Shown here: positions 35,743-46,826 of the stretch, one piece after another
Numbering within the stretch: the first letter of the stretch is position 1
How the letters are laid out: each line of letters starts with the position of its first letter
From: Pelodera strongyloides
Taxonomy: Eukaryota > Nematoda > Chromadorea > Rhabditida > Rhabditidae
DNA: 64,000 nucleotides
Assembly (NCBI GenBank): GCA_036852015.1
Contig: JAANDG010000234.1
Location: 1 to 64,000, forward strand
Direction: 5' to 3'
The notes under the pieces: model-generated
The model's database searches: none
The model's input: only the letters and a program-made list of their open reading frames with translations
What the model was told of the DNA's origin: nothing
Program-made: the position numbers and the translations under genes

Positions 35743-36207
35743 ACAGAGGATTTGTTTGGAGAAAATTTGAAGCATATCTAGGCATCCACGGACTTATTAA
35801 AGGGATGGGGTCAATTCAAATCGACCCATACTTTTCCAAATCAATTATCCCGGAGTCTGTAGTTTGCTGATAGTGAACAGACTTGATCGGAAGCTCCGTT
35901 CTATTCGACAGCTGGTGCACTGTAGCGCTATGGGCAAAGAGAGTTAAAGACTGAAGTCTGTCCATTTTTCGGTCGGTATGATCAGAGACGGGCAGATGGA
36001 ATTCCAGGCAGATGGAAGTTTCGCACATGTACATCCACAGAGTGCTCGGAGCGGTTCCAGCATTTAAATTAAACCTATACTTAGTAATTAAATCCAGGGG
36101 GAAACATTGCATGGTGGTGAACAACTTTGTTTCTTACTATGTATCACAGTGAACAGGTGGGGACCTACTGATTCACGCATAGTTATGACATCTATAATCG
36201 TCAATTT

Positions 36208-36388
36208 TTAAAGCGAAATACCGGCCGGTTTTTGAAACCCCCGGTGAACACCAGTACTTTTACGTAGCTTATACAAATGGGCATAAATTATAATAAAAAA
36301 ACGAGCTAAATTCGAGCAAATTAGCATAAATACGTAAGGATTCAGCTGTCCACGATGGTTTCAAAAACCGGTCGGCAATTCGCTTTAA
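36208..36388. mobile_element. Family-A MITE copy
   Basis: TTAAAGCGAAATACCGGCCG at left and GGTCGGCAATTCGCTTTAA at right, intergenic. Confidence 0.9.
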
Positions 36389-36667
36389 ACTTCATTGCAT
36401 AAGATGAACAGCTGAGCTCACTAAGGCGTGCATTCTCCTCAGAGACGGCCTGGGTTGTTTAGGTTAACTTAGGCTTAGGGTGGTTCGGGTTCGAGACCCC
36501 AGGCACAAGGAATAATAGTATTTCATGAGAAATAATAGTATCTGAAATTACTGAACGGTGACGTAGCAGGCTTTCGGTTGTATCTCCTGAGCAGGCAGAG
36601 GGTTTGTTTGGGGACAATTTGAAGTATATCTAGGGAACCACAAACTTATTATTTAATATGCCCATTT

Positions 36668-36846
36668 TTAAAGCGAAATACCGGCCGGTTGTTGAAACAT
36701 AGAGTAGACCAGAATTCTTATGCAGTGTATGCAAATGAACGTAGATCAGAATAAAAAATCGCGTTAAATTCGAGCAAATTAGCATAGATACTTAAGAATT
36801 CGGTTGTCCACGATGCGTTTCAAAAACCTGCCGGTATTTCGCTTAA
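36668..36846. mobile_element. Family-A MITE copy
   Basis: TTAAAGCGAAATACCGGCCG at left, GCCGGTATTTCGCTTAA at right. It lies less than 300 bp from the previous copy in the same interval. Confidence 0.9.
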
Positions 36847-37959
36847 GTTCCAGCATATTTGCATCAGTATGCGCATAAAAGAGTACCTTTGGCCTATGAG
36901 ACGACCGAAACCCAATTACACAGAACAATAATATTTTTCCAAATACGCTTCCCCGTGTATGTGAAAAGTAACATTATGATCTGGATCTGTTCCAAATGTG
37001 CCTCAGGGGTGCTGATTCAAAAAATGTCTGTTGTTGAGAACAGAGACGCGCCGGTGCAGGGGGTGATAACTGACACCTCCGGACAGATGAGAACACATCT
37101 GGACACGTCCAAAGCAGTATAAAACATTCATACTGACGTTACACGACATTGCTACCAAGAAGATCATCAATGTGGACAATCTAGCAAGGAGCAAGGAGAC
37201 GGGCCAGTTTACTATATTATCGAAAAAATGTGTTTTAAGCCAAATACTGCCGTAGCCCGTTGCCCAAGCAATATATATCTAGGCCCAAACAAAGGCCACC
37301 CAGTCTCATATGGCATGTAAATTTGCCGGATTTTGCTTCCACGTATGGCTTTAATTACCGTAGATTGGCACTACACGTATAATTACCGTAGGGACTAGCA
37401 TATAAACTGTGCATTTTCGCCTCGTCTGATTAAATGGTGCATTTTCGCAAAATCAAATGCATTTGCAAAATGTTTAACAAAAGAATTTTTGAAAAACCGT
37501 CCTTCTTGAACTGTTTCCTAGCGGAAATATTAGCAATTTGCTCAAAAAACAGTGTGATTCAGCCAATATCTCACGTTCCTAAGTTTTTTTTTGTCTTCTT
37601 TCGTTTTTCTTTTGATCTATAACCTACTTTTATCCTCTAATTTCTCTGATATCTCCGCTACGAAAAAAGTTCAAGAATTTTTTTTTCATGATCTTTTTTT
37701 CTAGTGTTTTCTATCCCTTTAAATCTTGTTATGTGCTCACTCTTCATAGTCTTGCTCCTCGTGACTGTTCCTATGGCAGACACTTCTTACTCATTTTCAG
37801 GCTTTCTAGCTCTCCTTACCATTTCTGCTATTTTTGATTACGTTTGCAAGTGTGCACTTTTTCAATTTGTTGCAAGTTATATGCTGATTCCTGGATTATT
37901 TATTACGCTATGCCTACCGAGCTCTTACAATCTATAGTGCAAGGCGTTTCTCGCTCGTC

Positions 37960-38225
37960 AACACGAAAAGTTGATGGCGCGCCGCGAAAAAAACGTGTGT
38001 ACTTACGTATCGCTGCGCATCTCGCCCAGTCTTCGTCCGAATTTTGTACCTCTACCTACCGGAGGAAAATGCGAAAACGGATGTAAAAAAACAGATAAAA
38101 AACGATCGCGACGCTTTCGTCAAATCTTCGCCCCGTTTGCGCGATATGATAGTCAATGCACTCGCCTGACCTGGCGCACTACCGGCGAAGACAGAGCGAG
38201 GTGAGCGGCGATATGTAGGCGCACC
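37960..38225 (+). promoter_or_regulatory. CG-rich block upstream of the SET gene, possible promoter
   Basis: Unusually rich in CG dinucleotides for this window (GATGGCGCGCCGCGAAAAAA, GATCGCGACGCTTTCG, GCGCACTACCGGCG) and placed 200-470 bp before the ATG at 38434. Promoter function is inference from composition and position. Confidence 0.35.
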
Positions 38226-38433
38226 TGTTTTCTTCAGCCGAGATTCGTCAGTGTCACGGTCAGGAAACCTCAATTTTTCTGGAATTTTCCTTCACTAAGC
38301 TCAATCTCCTGTTGTATTATAACACGTTGTGTTTCTGTACCTTGCAATTGTTTTTTTTTAATGCTTGTTCCGTTTTCTTACTGTAACTTTTTCTGCTAGA
38401 AAAACAAAGTGCAATAAATGATTTTTCAGGAAT

Positions 38434-41400
38434 ATGTCAGTCATTCCTGGTGCTAATACCCCAGCTAATCGAGGGACTCCCAAGTCTAAGACGGGACAAA
38501 GGGTACGTCCATCAGTGGCCACACCCTACGCGTCTTCCGTTGAAGAGGTCGAAGATCCGAAGCCTAGAAAATCAATGACAAACAGCCGCAAAGTGAGGAC
38601 ATCCAGGGGCGCAGCACAGAACATCAATGGATATCCGAAGTACTCACACGATCAGATCTTTGCAAGTAAGCTTTGAAATATGTTTAAAGCGAAATACCGG
38701 CCGGTTTTTAAAACGCATCGTGCGCAGCTGAATTATTACGTATTTATGCAACGCACAAACCTTCTTCCATCGGGTAACAAGAGCTTGAATCTCCCGCTTC
38801 AACAGTTTGCAATTAGTCTCATAAATCTCATAAAAAGTATATAAATCTAGCCAACTCAATGTTCTAAGCTTTTTTTTTTCAGTGCTCAAGCAGCGCGAAG
38901 TCACTGTGATTGGGAAAGTCAACGTCCACACGAAAAAATGGTGTCCGTTTTGTTTGAGCGTACAAACGAATGTGAAGACGCACGTGACGACTCACTTTGA
39001 TTTGCCCAAGCTGCCGGAAGCTGAGACCGAGCTGTTAAAGCGGGAGATTCGAGCCCTTGTTGCCAGATGGAAAAAGATGGCCTTCCCGGTAGGTGTACCA
39101 GTCTTATCCAACTAAACGTAACGGAATAGACGCTCGTATAATTAAAATTAAAATTTGTTTTACGCTTCAAGAGCGTGCACCTTTATTCAAGGGAGTCCAA
39201 GGTACAATTTCAAGTTGCTTATGACATGTTCCGCAGAGGTCCTGAGCAGTAGGCGACGAGTTCCAGATGAGAAATTATTCGACGTCTATAATATTTATCG
39301 GTGTTTCAAATACTTCTTCACTTTTTTTCATATACTTGACCAATGCTGCTGATTGCTTATATGTGTGAATAAAGTAGATATGTATTTTCAGGGTAACATG
39401 GCTGGATTCCATGAAAGTGCTAAATGGTTGCAACACTGCAAAAGTGTTGATGCTGCAGAGGCTTATGTGGATTCTTTGTACGAGTAAGTGAACATTTCTG
39501 TTTTAAAGCGAAATACCGGCCGGTTTTTGAAACGGCGTACACCTGCTTTTCATGCAGCGTATGCAAATGAGCAAAAATTAGAATAAAAACTAATTCGACC
39601 CCACTTTGCATAAATACATAGGAATGCAAAAGCTTGAGATGCGCGTCAAAAACGGCCGGTATTTCGCTTTAACTTGAATACAAATTTACTGGAATTACCT
39701 TGACTGAGAGGAAAGTTTAGCTTGCATTGAGGTTTGGAAAATTTAGCTTTTCAGTTTTTCAATTCGGCTTATTTAGGCAGTACAACTACCTCGTACCTTT
39801 TACCATTCCCTCTCTACAAGACCGTCCGAATAAACACATAGTTCGGGAGGAGGAAATTCGTGTTTATGTAGCATGCATTAAGCCGAAGGAGGACGTGGTG
39901 CGGGAAACCCAGAGCAACGAAGGGCTTGGACAATACACGAGTCTTGTAAGTGGACCACTATTAAAAAAATGCTCATATAATGATTTATGCAAATACTTTA
40001 CGACAATGACAATGGTGTCGGCGCCTGTTCCCATTCCCAAAAGATGAAGTAATTCGGCGCTCACCTACCAGTATGAGCCAAACACTTTCGCAAGCATAAA
40101 GCCGTCTTTTTAATTACTATACTTTAGGAAACGTATGCTGCCACCGCAATTTCAAATATCACACCCATCAATGATCTGGCCCTCTTCTCACAATCAGACA
40201 CCCCGACGAAGTCACCAATGAAGAGAACTGTTGCCGATGTCATCGACTCAACTCCAAAGAAGAGAGTACAGAAGGTTTTAGCAATAAATCCATCAGAATC
40301 TTCTCAGCACCAGGTAGGTCCTAATAACATTTTAGACATTCCAGTCTCATAGTAAATCTTTCATGTAAAAAAAAACAGATGAGCGACAGGCAAACCGATC
40401 GTTATACCTTTACCTTTACCTTGATTACATTGACAACACGTACTTCAGCGTCGATTTGACAGCTGCGAGTCCCACGTTGCATTCCATTGTACACATTTTA
40501 TAGTTTATAGGTCCCACGAAATGAGGATACGTTGCAACCGGAAGTCGAAGAAAAGATGACACGGAACCACCAAAGCGTGATCGAATATGCAAAGAAGATT
40601 AAAGTCAAAGGTAAATTAATATCTACTATTATATGAAGGAGAAAGATTTGTTTGTCACAATGTCTGAAGCGAAATCCGTTCTACCTTTTAAAGCGAAATG
40701 CCAGCTCCTTTGGAAAATTTGCATATGATAAGCAAATCCTATGTATCCTATGCTAATTTTGCGCTATAGCCGTGGACTTTCGCGCAAAATTAGCATAGGA
40801 TACATAGGATTTGCTTATCATATGCAAATTTTCCAAAGGAGCTGGCATTTCGCTTTAAGGATTTGATATAAGGTATACGCAGGCAAACTTTTCGCAACTC
40901 CAAAATAAGCAAAATGAGTCCCAGAGGCAATACGTTTCAGACGTTTCATATAAGTATGCCCATTTTTGTGAGGCTTTGAATTGTCGCAGTATTGGAAAGG
41001 CGCCTCAGGCGGAGTTGGCTGTCTGGTTGAAGAATACAGCAAGACATTATAAAGTAATTTCTAACACAGATTACTTTAGGTGAACTCGCCTATCCCAGCG
41101 TTCAGTCCCGAATGATGGCATGGAAGAATATAGTGGAGGAGCTCCCCTACATGTCAGAGGAGCAACGAACCGAGTATCTCGAGGGACTCAAGCTTCCATC
41201 AGTAGACCACCTTTGCCGGGTTACGGGCGATGCCAATGAATTCGTTCACTGTTGCGCGGCTGAGTTTTATCCCCACCTTGCCATCAAAGACCCGTCGGGG
41301 AGGCCAGCCCATATGCGCCATCTCGGGTATGGAGTCAAGACCAATATGGCTCTCAACAAGGGCACATTCATCTGTGAATACAAGGGTAAAGTATTCGCAA

Positions 41401-43756
41401 GGGATGAGGCTGTAATTGAGCGTGCGTATGCTACTGCATGCGGCACATCCCGGCATGCCTACGCGGCAAAAATTCAGCATAAGCGGCATCGAACGATTCA
41501 GGGGTGCATCGCTAAGTTCCTAGCTAGCAACAATATAACTGTTGCCGACACTAGGATGGTCACCTTTGGAGCACTGGTGAATAATTCAGGTAAATTTTTG
41601 TTATGGGACGAAAAAAATTCTACTTTTTAACATGGCCGACACGGAAATTAGCCTAACTATATCTCAATGTATAAGAGTATAAGGCCTGCTATGAGTGGGG
41701 TCAATATGAGCTGAGTGACTCACGTGAGTCACTCATTTGGAGGCGACTCATGGAGTGATTCGCTCTTAGCGGGATTCGCGCGACCGACTCTTCTGATGAA
41801 TCACTCATCGGAAGAGTGCCCCGGGCAACTCAAGCTGAGATTCACTCATAACACAGCAATTACTCATGAATCCCCCCTTGAGTCGTTCATGATTCAATAA
41901 TTTACTTTGGCGAAAAACAATCAAGGAAGTTGTTTTATCGATAAAATACAGCAAATACGATCATAAATATTCTTTAAATTAAACATTTGAAAAAATTGAC
42001 CACTTTGGTACTTAATATTAGTATTACAACATAGGGTACCCACTAAAATATCAAAAAACATCAGCTGTGAAGTTGAAAAGTTGTTTTTTTAATCGAAACA
42101 ATTTTTGAAGTTTTATAGTAGTTATTTGTGAGTTATTGTGGAGTTATTGTGGCATCAATGACATACAATGAAATCCTATAAGTTATTAGTAACTGCGCCC
42201 ATTCTTGACAACAAACATAGGAAAAGTTATTTAACAACTGTATAATCATTATTATTTCAAAGTTATTTGGATTATCCATTTTTAAGCACCCTCATGAGTT
42301 GATTCCGAGTTGAATCGGAGTTGCGAGCAGTTGATTCAAACTGCATGCGAATCTGGTGCGGGAGTGAATCCGACGATTCGGCTCGAGAGGCGGCGAATCA
42401 CTCAATGATTCGTCCGAGTTGCAACTCTAATGTAGAATGCCACTATTTCCCTAATTAATTTAATTCCGTATAAATCTAATGTACAGGTCACGCTCGTGAT
42501 AAACAAATACTTAATGGAATTTCTTTCAGCGAAGCATCCAAACTGCAGAATGGTGCGGATCGACGACAAGGTCTATGGCCGAGGCAAAATCTGGTGTCTT
42601 CAAGCACTCAGACCGATCGGAGTGGGTGAGGAGCTCCTCTGGGACCATGGCACCGAGCGCTTCAATCAGCACAACGAGCCCACCAAAATTTGTCCTTGTT
42701 GCTACTGTGTGGGTCATTGTTGGTGCGATGCGTGCAAAGGTCAGGCGCTACATGGTCAGAGGAAGCTTGACACAGTCGATGCCATGCTCGACATGTACGT
42801 AGGGCAAGGTGATGGAGGAGGTAAAATGATAACTGTCTCCAAGTGTGGCGGAATTCACGTGGCGCTAAGCGCGTCCATTCCGAACGATCGCACGGAACCG
42901 TCGCACCTTAGCGATTCGCCACATATCATGAAGGGCATGGAGAAGATGAGCTTTCTCCTTCGTGGTGAGAAAAGGGACAAGGACGGTGAACCGCTGCAGG
43001 GCAAGGCATTCCAGGAAAAGGTAAGCTATAACAATCAGTTAAGCCTAGTAAACATACTTTATGAAGTGAGTAAAAACAAACAATGTTCAAGCACTAGATA
43101 AACAAAAAACAAACAATGTTCAAGCACTAGATAAACAAAAAACAAACAATGTTCAAGCACTAGATAAACAAAAAACAAACAATGTTCAAGCACTAGATAA
43201 ACAAAAAAACTAACAATGTTCAAGCACGATAAACAAAACATATTTTAGCTGCACAAGTACATGCAAACAATGTCCAAGAGCGAATCGTTTTCTCCGTACG
43301 TCTGGTCAGAAATCCTTTCTAAAACCAACATGGTCAATAAGGGAGGTCTTTTCGACAGGAATATCCATCAGGTACCTTTTCACTAATTAGGGAACAATTT
43401 TTTTTACATTATTTAGGTTATACACCGTAGGCAACACACACGTTGTACCATGTATACAAATTACAAACTCAATTGTTGACATTTAGGGCATCTTTGCGGC
43501 GCTCCGGACCTCTGACCATCCAATGGTTCTCATTAGCGCAGAAGGTAAAGAGGATCTGTCTGAATTGGTGCACACGCAGACCAACTTCTATAGAGGAAGG
43601 GAACCGACGACTCAGGAGGTCGCCGTTCCACCAAAGGGCTGGTTAATAGTAAGACTGACTGCCGGTGACAACAAAGGTTATCATGCAGTTTACGGTCTTC
43701 ATAATAGAGCAAACTCCAAAGAAGATGGTGTTTACCAAGTGCCTTTTACTATCTAG
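38434..43756 (+). CDS. C2H2 zinc-finger / SET-domain protein (putative lysine methyltransferase)
   Basis: Ten exons in phase, 792 aa: 38434-38665, 38883-39088, 39392-39483, 39777-39945, 40128-40313, 40511-40610, 41080-41589, 42530-43020, 43249-43371 and 43487-43756 (stop TAG). An acceptor TTTTTCAG lies 4 bases before the ATG. The N-terminus is basic and Ser/Pro-rich. Residues about 95-115 carry one C2H2 finger (CPFC...HVTTH). A basic PKKRVQK near residue 285 is a possible nuclear signal. SET motifs follow: GYGVKTNMALNKGTFICEYK, then FGALVNNS joined across the intron to AKHPNCRM (the NHxxxPNC signature, with N for H), then VGEELLWDHG. A Cys-rich tail CPCCYCVGHCWCDACKG sits where a post-SET zinc site would be. 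The last 200 residues match nothing I know. It presumably transfers methyl groups from S-adenosylmethionine to protein lysine, but the substrate is unknown. Introns carry a half MITE with a captured exon fragment, a perfect palindrome and a minisatellite. Confidence 0.85.
38684..38830. mobile_element. Half family-A MITE joined to inverted exon fragment
   Basis: The left terminus TTAAAGCGAAATACCGGCCG is present with about 70 bp of MITE sequence, but there is no right terminus. Instead, on the minus strand at about 38822-38757, the sequence reads LLKREIQALVTRWKKV. This closely matches LLKREIRALVARWKKM of the SET-gene exon 38883-39088 lying just downstream on the plus strand. The copy is diverged at synonymous and replacement sites, so it is not a simple recent inversion. 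Confidence 0.75.
39163..39285. repeat. Dispersed repeat, copy 1
   Basis: TTATGACATGTTCCGCAGAG and GAGCAGTAGGCGACGAGT occur here in a SET-gene intron. They recur at 50182-50300 with the same order and spacing. A shorter inverted relative (CTTAGGACCTCCGCGGAACA) is at about 53256-53276. No coding role is seen. Confidence 0.65.
39503..39672. mobile_element. Family-A MITE copy
   Basis: TTAAAGCGAAATACCGGCCG at left, GGCCGGTATTTCGCTTTAA at right, in the SET-gene intron after exon 39392-39483. Confidence 0.92.
40688..40858. mobile_element. Perfect 77-bp palindromic element with family-A ends
   Basis: Arms 40688-40764 and 40782-40858 are exact reverse complements around a 17-bp centre. Both outer edges are TTAA and the termini read TTAAAGCGAAATGCCAGCTC, sharing only the first dozen bases with family A. 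It lies in the SET-gene intron between exons 40511-40610 and 41080-41589. Confidence 0.92.
41700..42435. repeat. Cluster of TGASTCA/TGATTCA-like motifs in a SET-gene intron
   Basis: Two blocks (about 41702-41900 and 42290-42430) are packed with short related words: TGAGTGACTCACGTGAGTCA, GCGACTCATGGAGTGATTCG, GAATCACTCAATGATTC and others. The region between is ordinary AT-rich sequence. It may be an old palindromic transposon or a decayed short tandem array. Confidence 0.5.
43062..43240. repeat. Minisatellite, about 34-bp unit, five copies
   Basis: The unit ACAATGTTCAAGCACTAGAT followed by AAACAAAAAACAA is repeated about five times with few changes, ending just before exon 43249-43371 of the SET gene. 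The minus-strand ORF across it is a repeat artefact. Confidence 0.92.
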
Positions 43757-46180
43757 TCAGTTGCAACGTTTCGATTGGTCGTGTGTATTTAGATCGCAGA
43801 TTGAATTGAGATGCTAAATTATATGGGTTTGCATAAGCTTTACCAAAATAGAGCAAATAGAGCAATAATTGAATGTTGGGCTGGCCCGTTAGGGATAAAA
43901 ACAACAGCATCACAGGAAAGTGAAAACCCCAATTTCGCCCCGATCATTTGTCGAAAAACCCCGATTTCGCCCCGATCACGGCCCGATTTTTTGAGGGACT
44001 TGATCGGGGCGTCGATCAATCTATTCTTAGTGAGCCCGCATTGAGTTACGAATTGAATAAGCGTTTGTTACGTTATTTGTTATGGTAGTTAATAATTATA
44101 TTAATTTTAATTTAATTTTAATTATATTAATTTTCATCACTTTTTCTAAAATTCTAAACTAATGGTAAATAAACTGATGTATCTTTTATTCAGTCTATTC
44201 ATAGTGGGCCCACATTTGTGTTAGGATCTAAAGAAGGGGTTGCATTATACTAATCAATCGTTATTATTTATAGTAATATATATGTATTTATGTAAACTAA
44301 ATAAACTGTAGATATTTTGTGTTTTTAACAATTCCTAGACCTGTGATAATATTGCAATTTTCTTAAAGGGTCAGGCCCATTTCAAATGACCCCTATTTTT
44401 GATGATTCCATCTGATTCTCCATGTCAAATATAGTAGGATGCAATATTTTTCTAATTTTCAAGCGCAAAATTCACGCAGTATTCAGCAATTTACCACTGC
44501 CAGTCATACCCAACTATTTATCGCATTTGTCACGCCCCTTCGCGCTAATTGGACAATATGCTCTATTGGGCGTGGCAATTGCGATATCGCCCAATCAGCG
44601 CGAATGGGCGTGCCAACTGCGATGGATAGCTGTGTATGACTGCTCACGGTAAATTGCTGAATAATGAGTGATTTTTGCGCTTGAAAATTAGAAAATTATT
44701 GCATCCTACTATATTTGACATGGAGAATCAGATGGAATCATCAAAGATAGACGTCATTTGAAATGGGCCTGACCCTTTAATTATGAAAAATGTGGGAAAG
44801 AGCTGCGACACTGAAGATCAACTTGTTCTGAAACGCAAGGTTGCGTTATAAGACCACAATTTACTATTTCGAATTCGAGTGTTGGCAACCATAGCAAAAG
44901 TTACAATGTTTATTCCAAAAATAATTTGCTTCGTAAAAGTCACTTTTCTGTTATGCGTGTGTATTAGGCGAATAAAAAAAGGTAAAAAAGGCAATTTCGA
45001 GTTCTAAGCCGGCGGAATTTAGTGAAATTGCTGCTTCCGGGGCTAGTAATGGCGGAAATAGACCAGTACTCACACATGAAAACAAATTTGAATACTCTAC
45101 GTTTTATAAGGGTTTAGCCTGCTCTGCTTTCATTTTTTACGGCGGAAGCTTTTACACTGACAAATTGTGAGTGTTTTTTTTTCTTCACATAATCAGCGCA
45201 ATTTTTGGATTGATATCTCTTGGTGCTAGCCACTCTAATGTGGAAAACATCAGCATTATATACATATACAGTATACCCACTTTATTAACCTTTATTACGC
45301 ATGCGGCCGACTACCTAGGGGAGCATTCAACGCACTAACTTGTAAAATTTGCATATGAAATATTGCGAGTGCCATTTGCAGGATTTGCATAATAAGTTAG
45401 GTAGGTGCTGACAACTGTCTCATGACAGTAATTTGCAGAGTATGAAACCCAAGGTCCAAGGAACACTTTTTCCATCTGTTCACTCAAAATTCTAAAATTT
45501 CGTTTCCGGCATATGTCTCTCTCTATCTTCCACTCTCTCACTTTCCCAGTATATTTCCTTCCTTTCTCGGTCTGTCTCTCGCCCTTTCTCTCAATATTTC
45601 TTTCAGAGCATCGCAGTAACAGGAGCTCACATTCTTAGGGACCTCTCTCTTTCCCCTTTCCCTCGTTCCTTAGGTCCCATTTCATATTCTATTCTATCCC
45701 ACATACTTTGAAAACCTACTTCTTACTTTTTACCTTTCTTACATTTTCTTCTCGATGGCTTAAGTTTAAAATACAAATTGTTCTATGCGCGAAAAATGGC
45801 GCCTGATGGAGGCTATTTACAGTAGATTATGCGGCGATACCCCTAATTTGCATACCCTACCGTACGCGTCGGCAGATATTCTTACAGTTAGTCTGCATGT
45901 TTAGTATGCGAAGGTTTAAGTTGAAGGATAGTAAAGTTCAGAGAAACCCCGATATTAGTAAGCAAACATCCCATTAGCAAAGTTCACATGCATCTCCATT
46001 AATTACCTGATTAGTATTTTTCCGCCTTCCATTTGGGATGTACCATGTGTCATGTAAATCTAGCTATCTATGTATATGTACTGTAGCATACGTAGATCAA
46101 CATTAAATAAAACAATCAATTAGTGTTTGTGCTATTACATTCAGGCATTTGTGTATAGTATTCTGCATCCTACTTCAGAT
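43757..46180. other. Interval after the SET gene
   Basis: No coding exon was seen. AATAAA signals near 44168 and 44299 may end the SET transcript. A short run near 43925-44025 repeats CGCCCCGATC several times. The full family-C MITE (44365-44780) lies here. From about 45530 the plus strand is pyrimidine-rich (CTCTCTC tracts), but I could not join this to any exon. Confidence 0.5.
44365..44780. mobile_element. TTAA-edged MITE, family C (complete copy)
   Basis: Begins TTAAAGGGTCAGGCCCATTT and ends GAAATGGGCCTGACCCTTTAA, with nearly full-length inverted arms of about 180 bp that include CTCCATGTCAAATATAGTAG and its complement. There is no ORF of transposase type. Partial relatives are at 27598-27890 and 35530-35660. 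Confidence 0.9.
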
Positions 46181-46826
46181 ATGCCTAGAAAAAAAGCCGC
46201 CCCTACTAGAGGCCCTAAGAGGGCCCCAGCCAAGAAAACCACTACTAAAGGCCCAAAAAGCAAAACAACCCGTAAAGTGGCGAGAGAGAAACCCAATGCG
46301 GCCCAGACTACGGAAATTAGGTACACCACTATTTACATTGCGACCAAATGAGGTTCAGTAGACTTATGCACTATTTAGGTCGATTGGTTTATTATAAATA
46401 TTTGTTAAAAACTACGCAAAAAATGCTGTGTAAGTGAGGAGAAGTTGCAAGTGATTCTTTGTACTTTTGGTGTGTGGTGTGTGTGTGAGTCACTTCTCTC
46501 TTATGTTGTTTACTAACACATGCTGCAACTAACATCAGTTGTGTGTGCATTGACCAAGGGCGTCAGCTCTTGGCCATGGCCAAGGATAAAGTATAATGGC
46601 TATATTCTCTGTGTATATATTTAAATATCTACATCACATAATATACAGATACATAATAGACTCGTAGCGGCGGGGCCGGCCGCTAGCTGAGTTCTACAGT
46701 GTAGAGTTTAAAAGGGAGACCCCAAAAAAAAAAAGTAATTTTTAATCGAAAGTTTTCTTCAGGAAAAGCGCCCGAAAATCTAGGACGTACAAAAATCAGA
46801 AATTGCACGGAAACCGGCAAAAATAA
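46181..46826 (+). CDS. Possible small Lys/Arg-rich protein, 67 aa
   Basis: Two exons, 46181-46320 and 46763-46826 (stop TAA), join in phase with gt/ag borders. The ATG follows cttcagAT, fitting a trans-splice acceptor. The first exon encodes MPRKKAAPTRGPKRAPAKKT and continues Lys/Thr/Pro/Arg-rich. The second adds KSARKSRTYKNQKLHGNRQK and stops, keeping the basic character. The composition resembles the tails of linker histones or HMG-like proteins, but there is no globular domain. Exon 2 is also open in another frame up to a donor at about 46839, so a different, longer transcript is possible. It could equally be the 5' end of an unrelated gene. Confidence 0.4.

Larger units (their letters stand above)
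34758..38433. other. Intergenic interval before the SET gene
   Basis: No convincing exon was found. It contains a partial family-C MITE (35530-35660), a family-D MITE (35671-35742), two family-A MITEs (36208-36388 and 36668-36846), and a diverged duplicate of about 70 bp (TTTGTTTGG...ATATCTAGG, near 35750-35800 and 36600-36640). It also holds a CG-rich block at about 37960-38225 directly upstream of the SET gene. Short ORFs at 35816-36124 (-) and 36859-37122 (+) have no splice partners or recognisable motifs. Confidence 0.5.

Noticed and set aside
35816..36124. 102-aa minus-strand ORF
   Set aside because: No family motif and no flanking exons. It lies among MITEs and duplicated noncoding sequence. 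It could be a decayed element ORF, but nothing supports a gene.
36460..36500. GGGTTCGAGACCCC resembling a tRNA B box
   Set aside because: No A box at the right distance and no cloverleaf. It is kept only as a possible SINE relic.
37704..37937. Hydrophobic 77-aa ORF that could pass for a membrane peptide
   Set aside because: T-rich intergenic DNA gives Leu/Phe/Ile/Ser by composition. There is no splice partner, and the coding-like features end abruptly.
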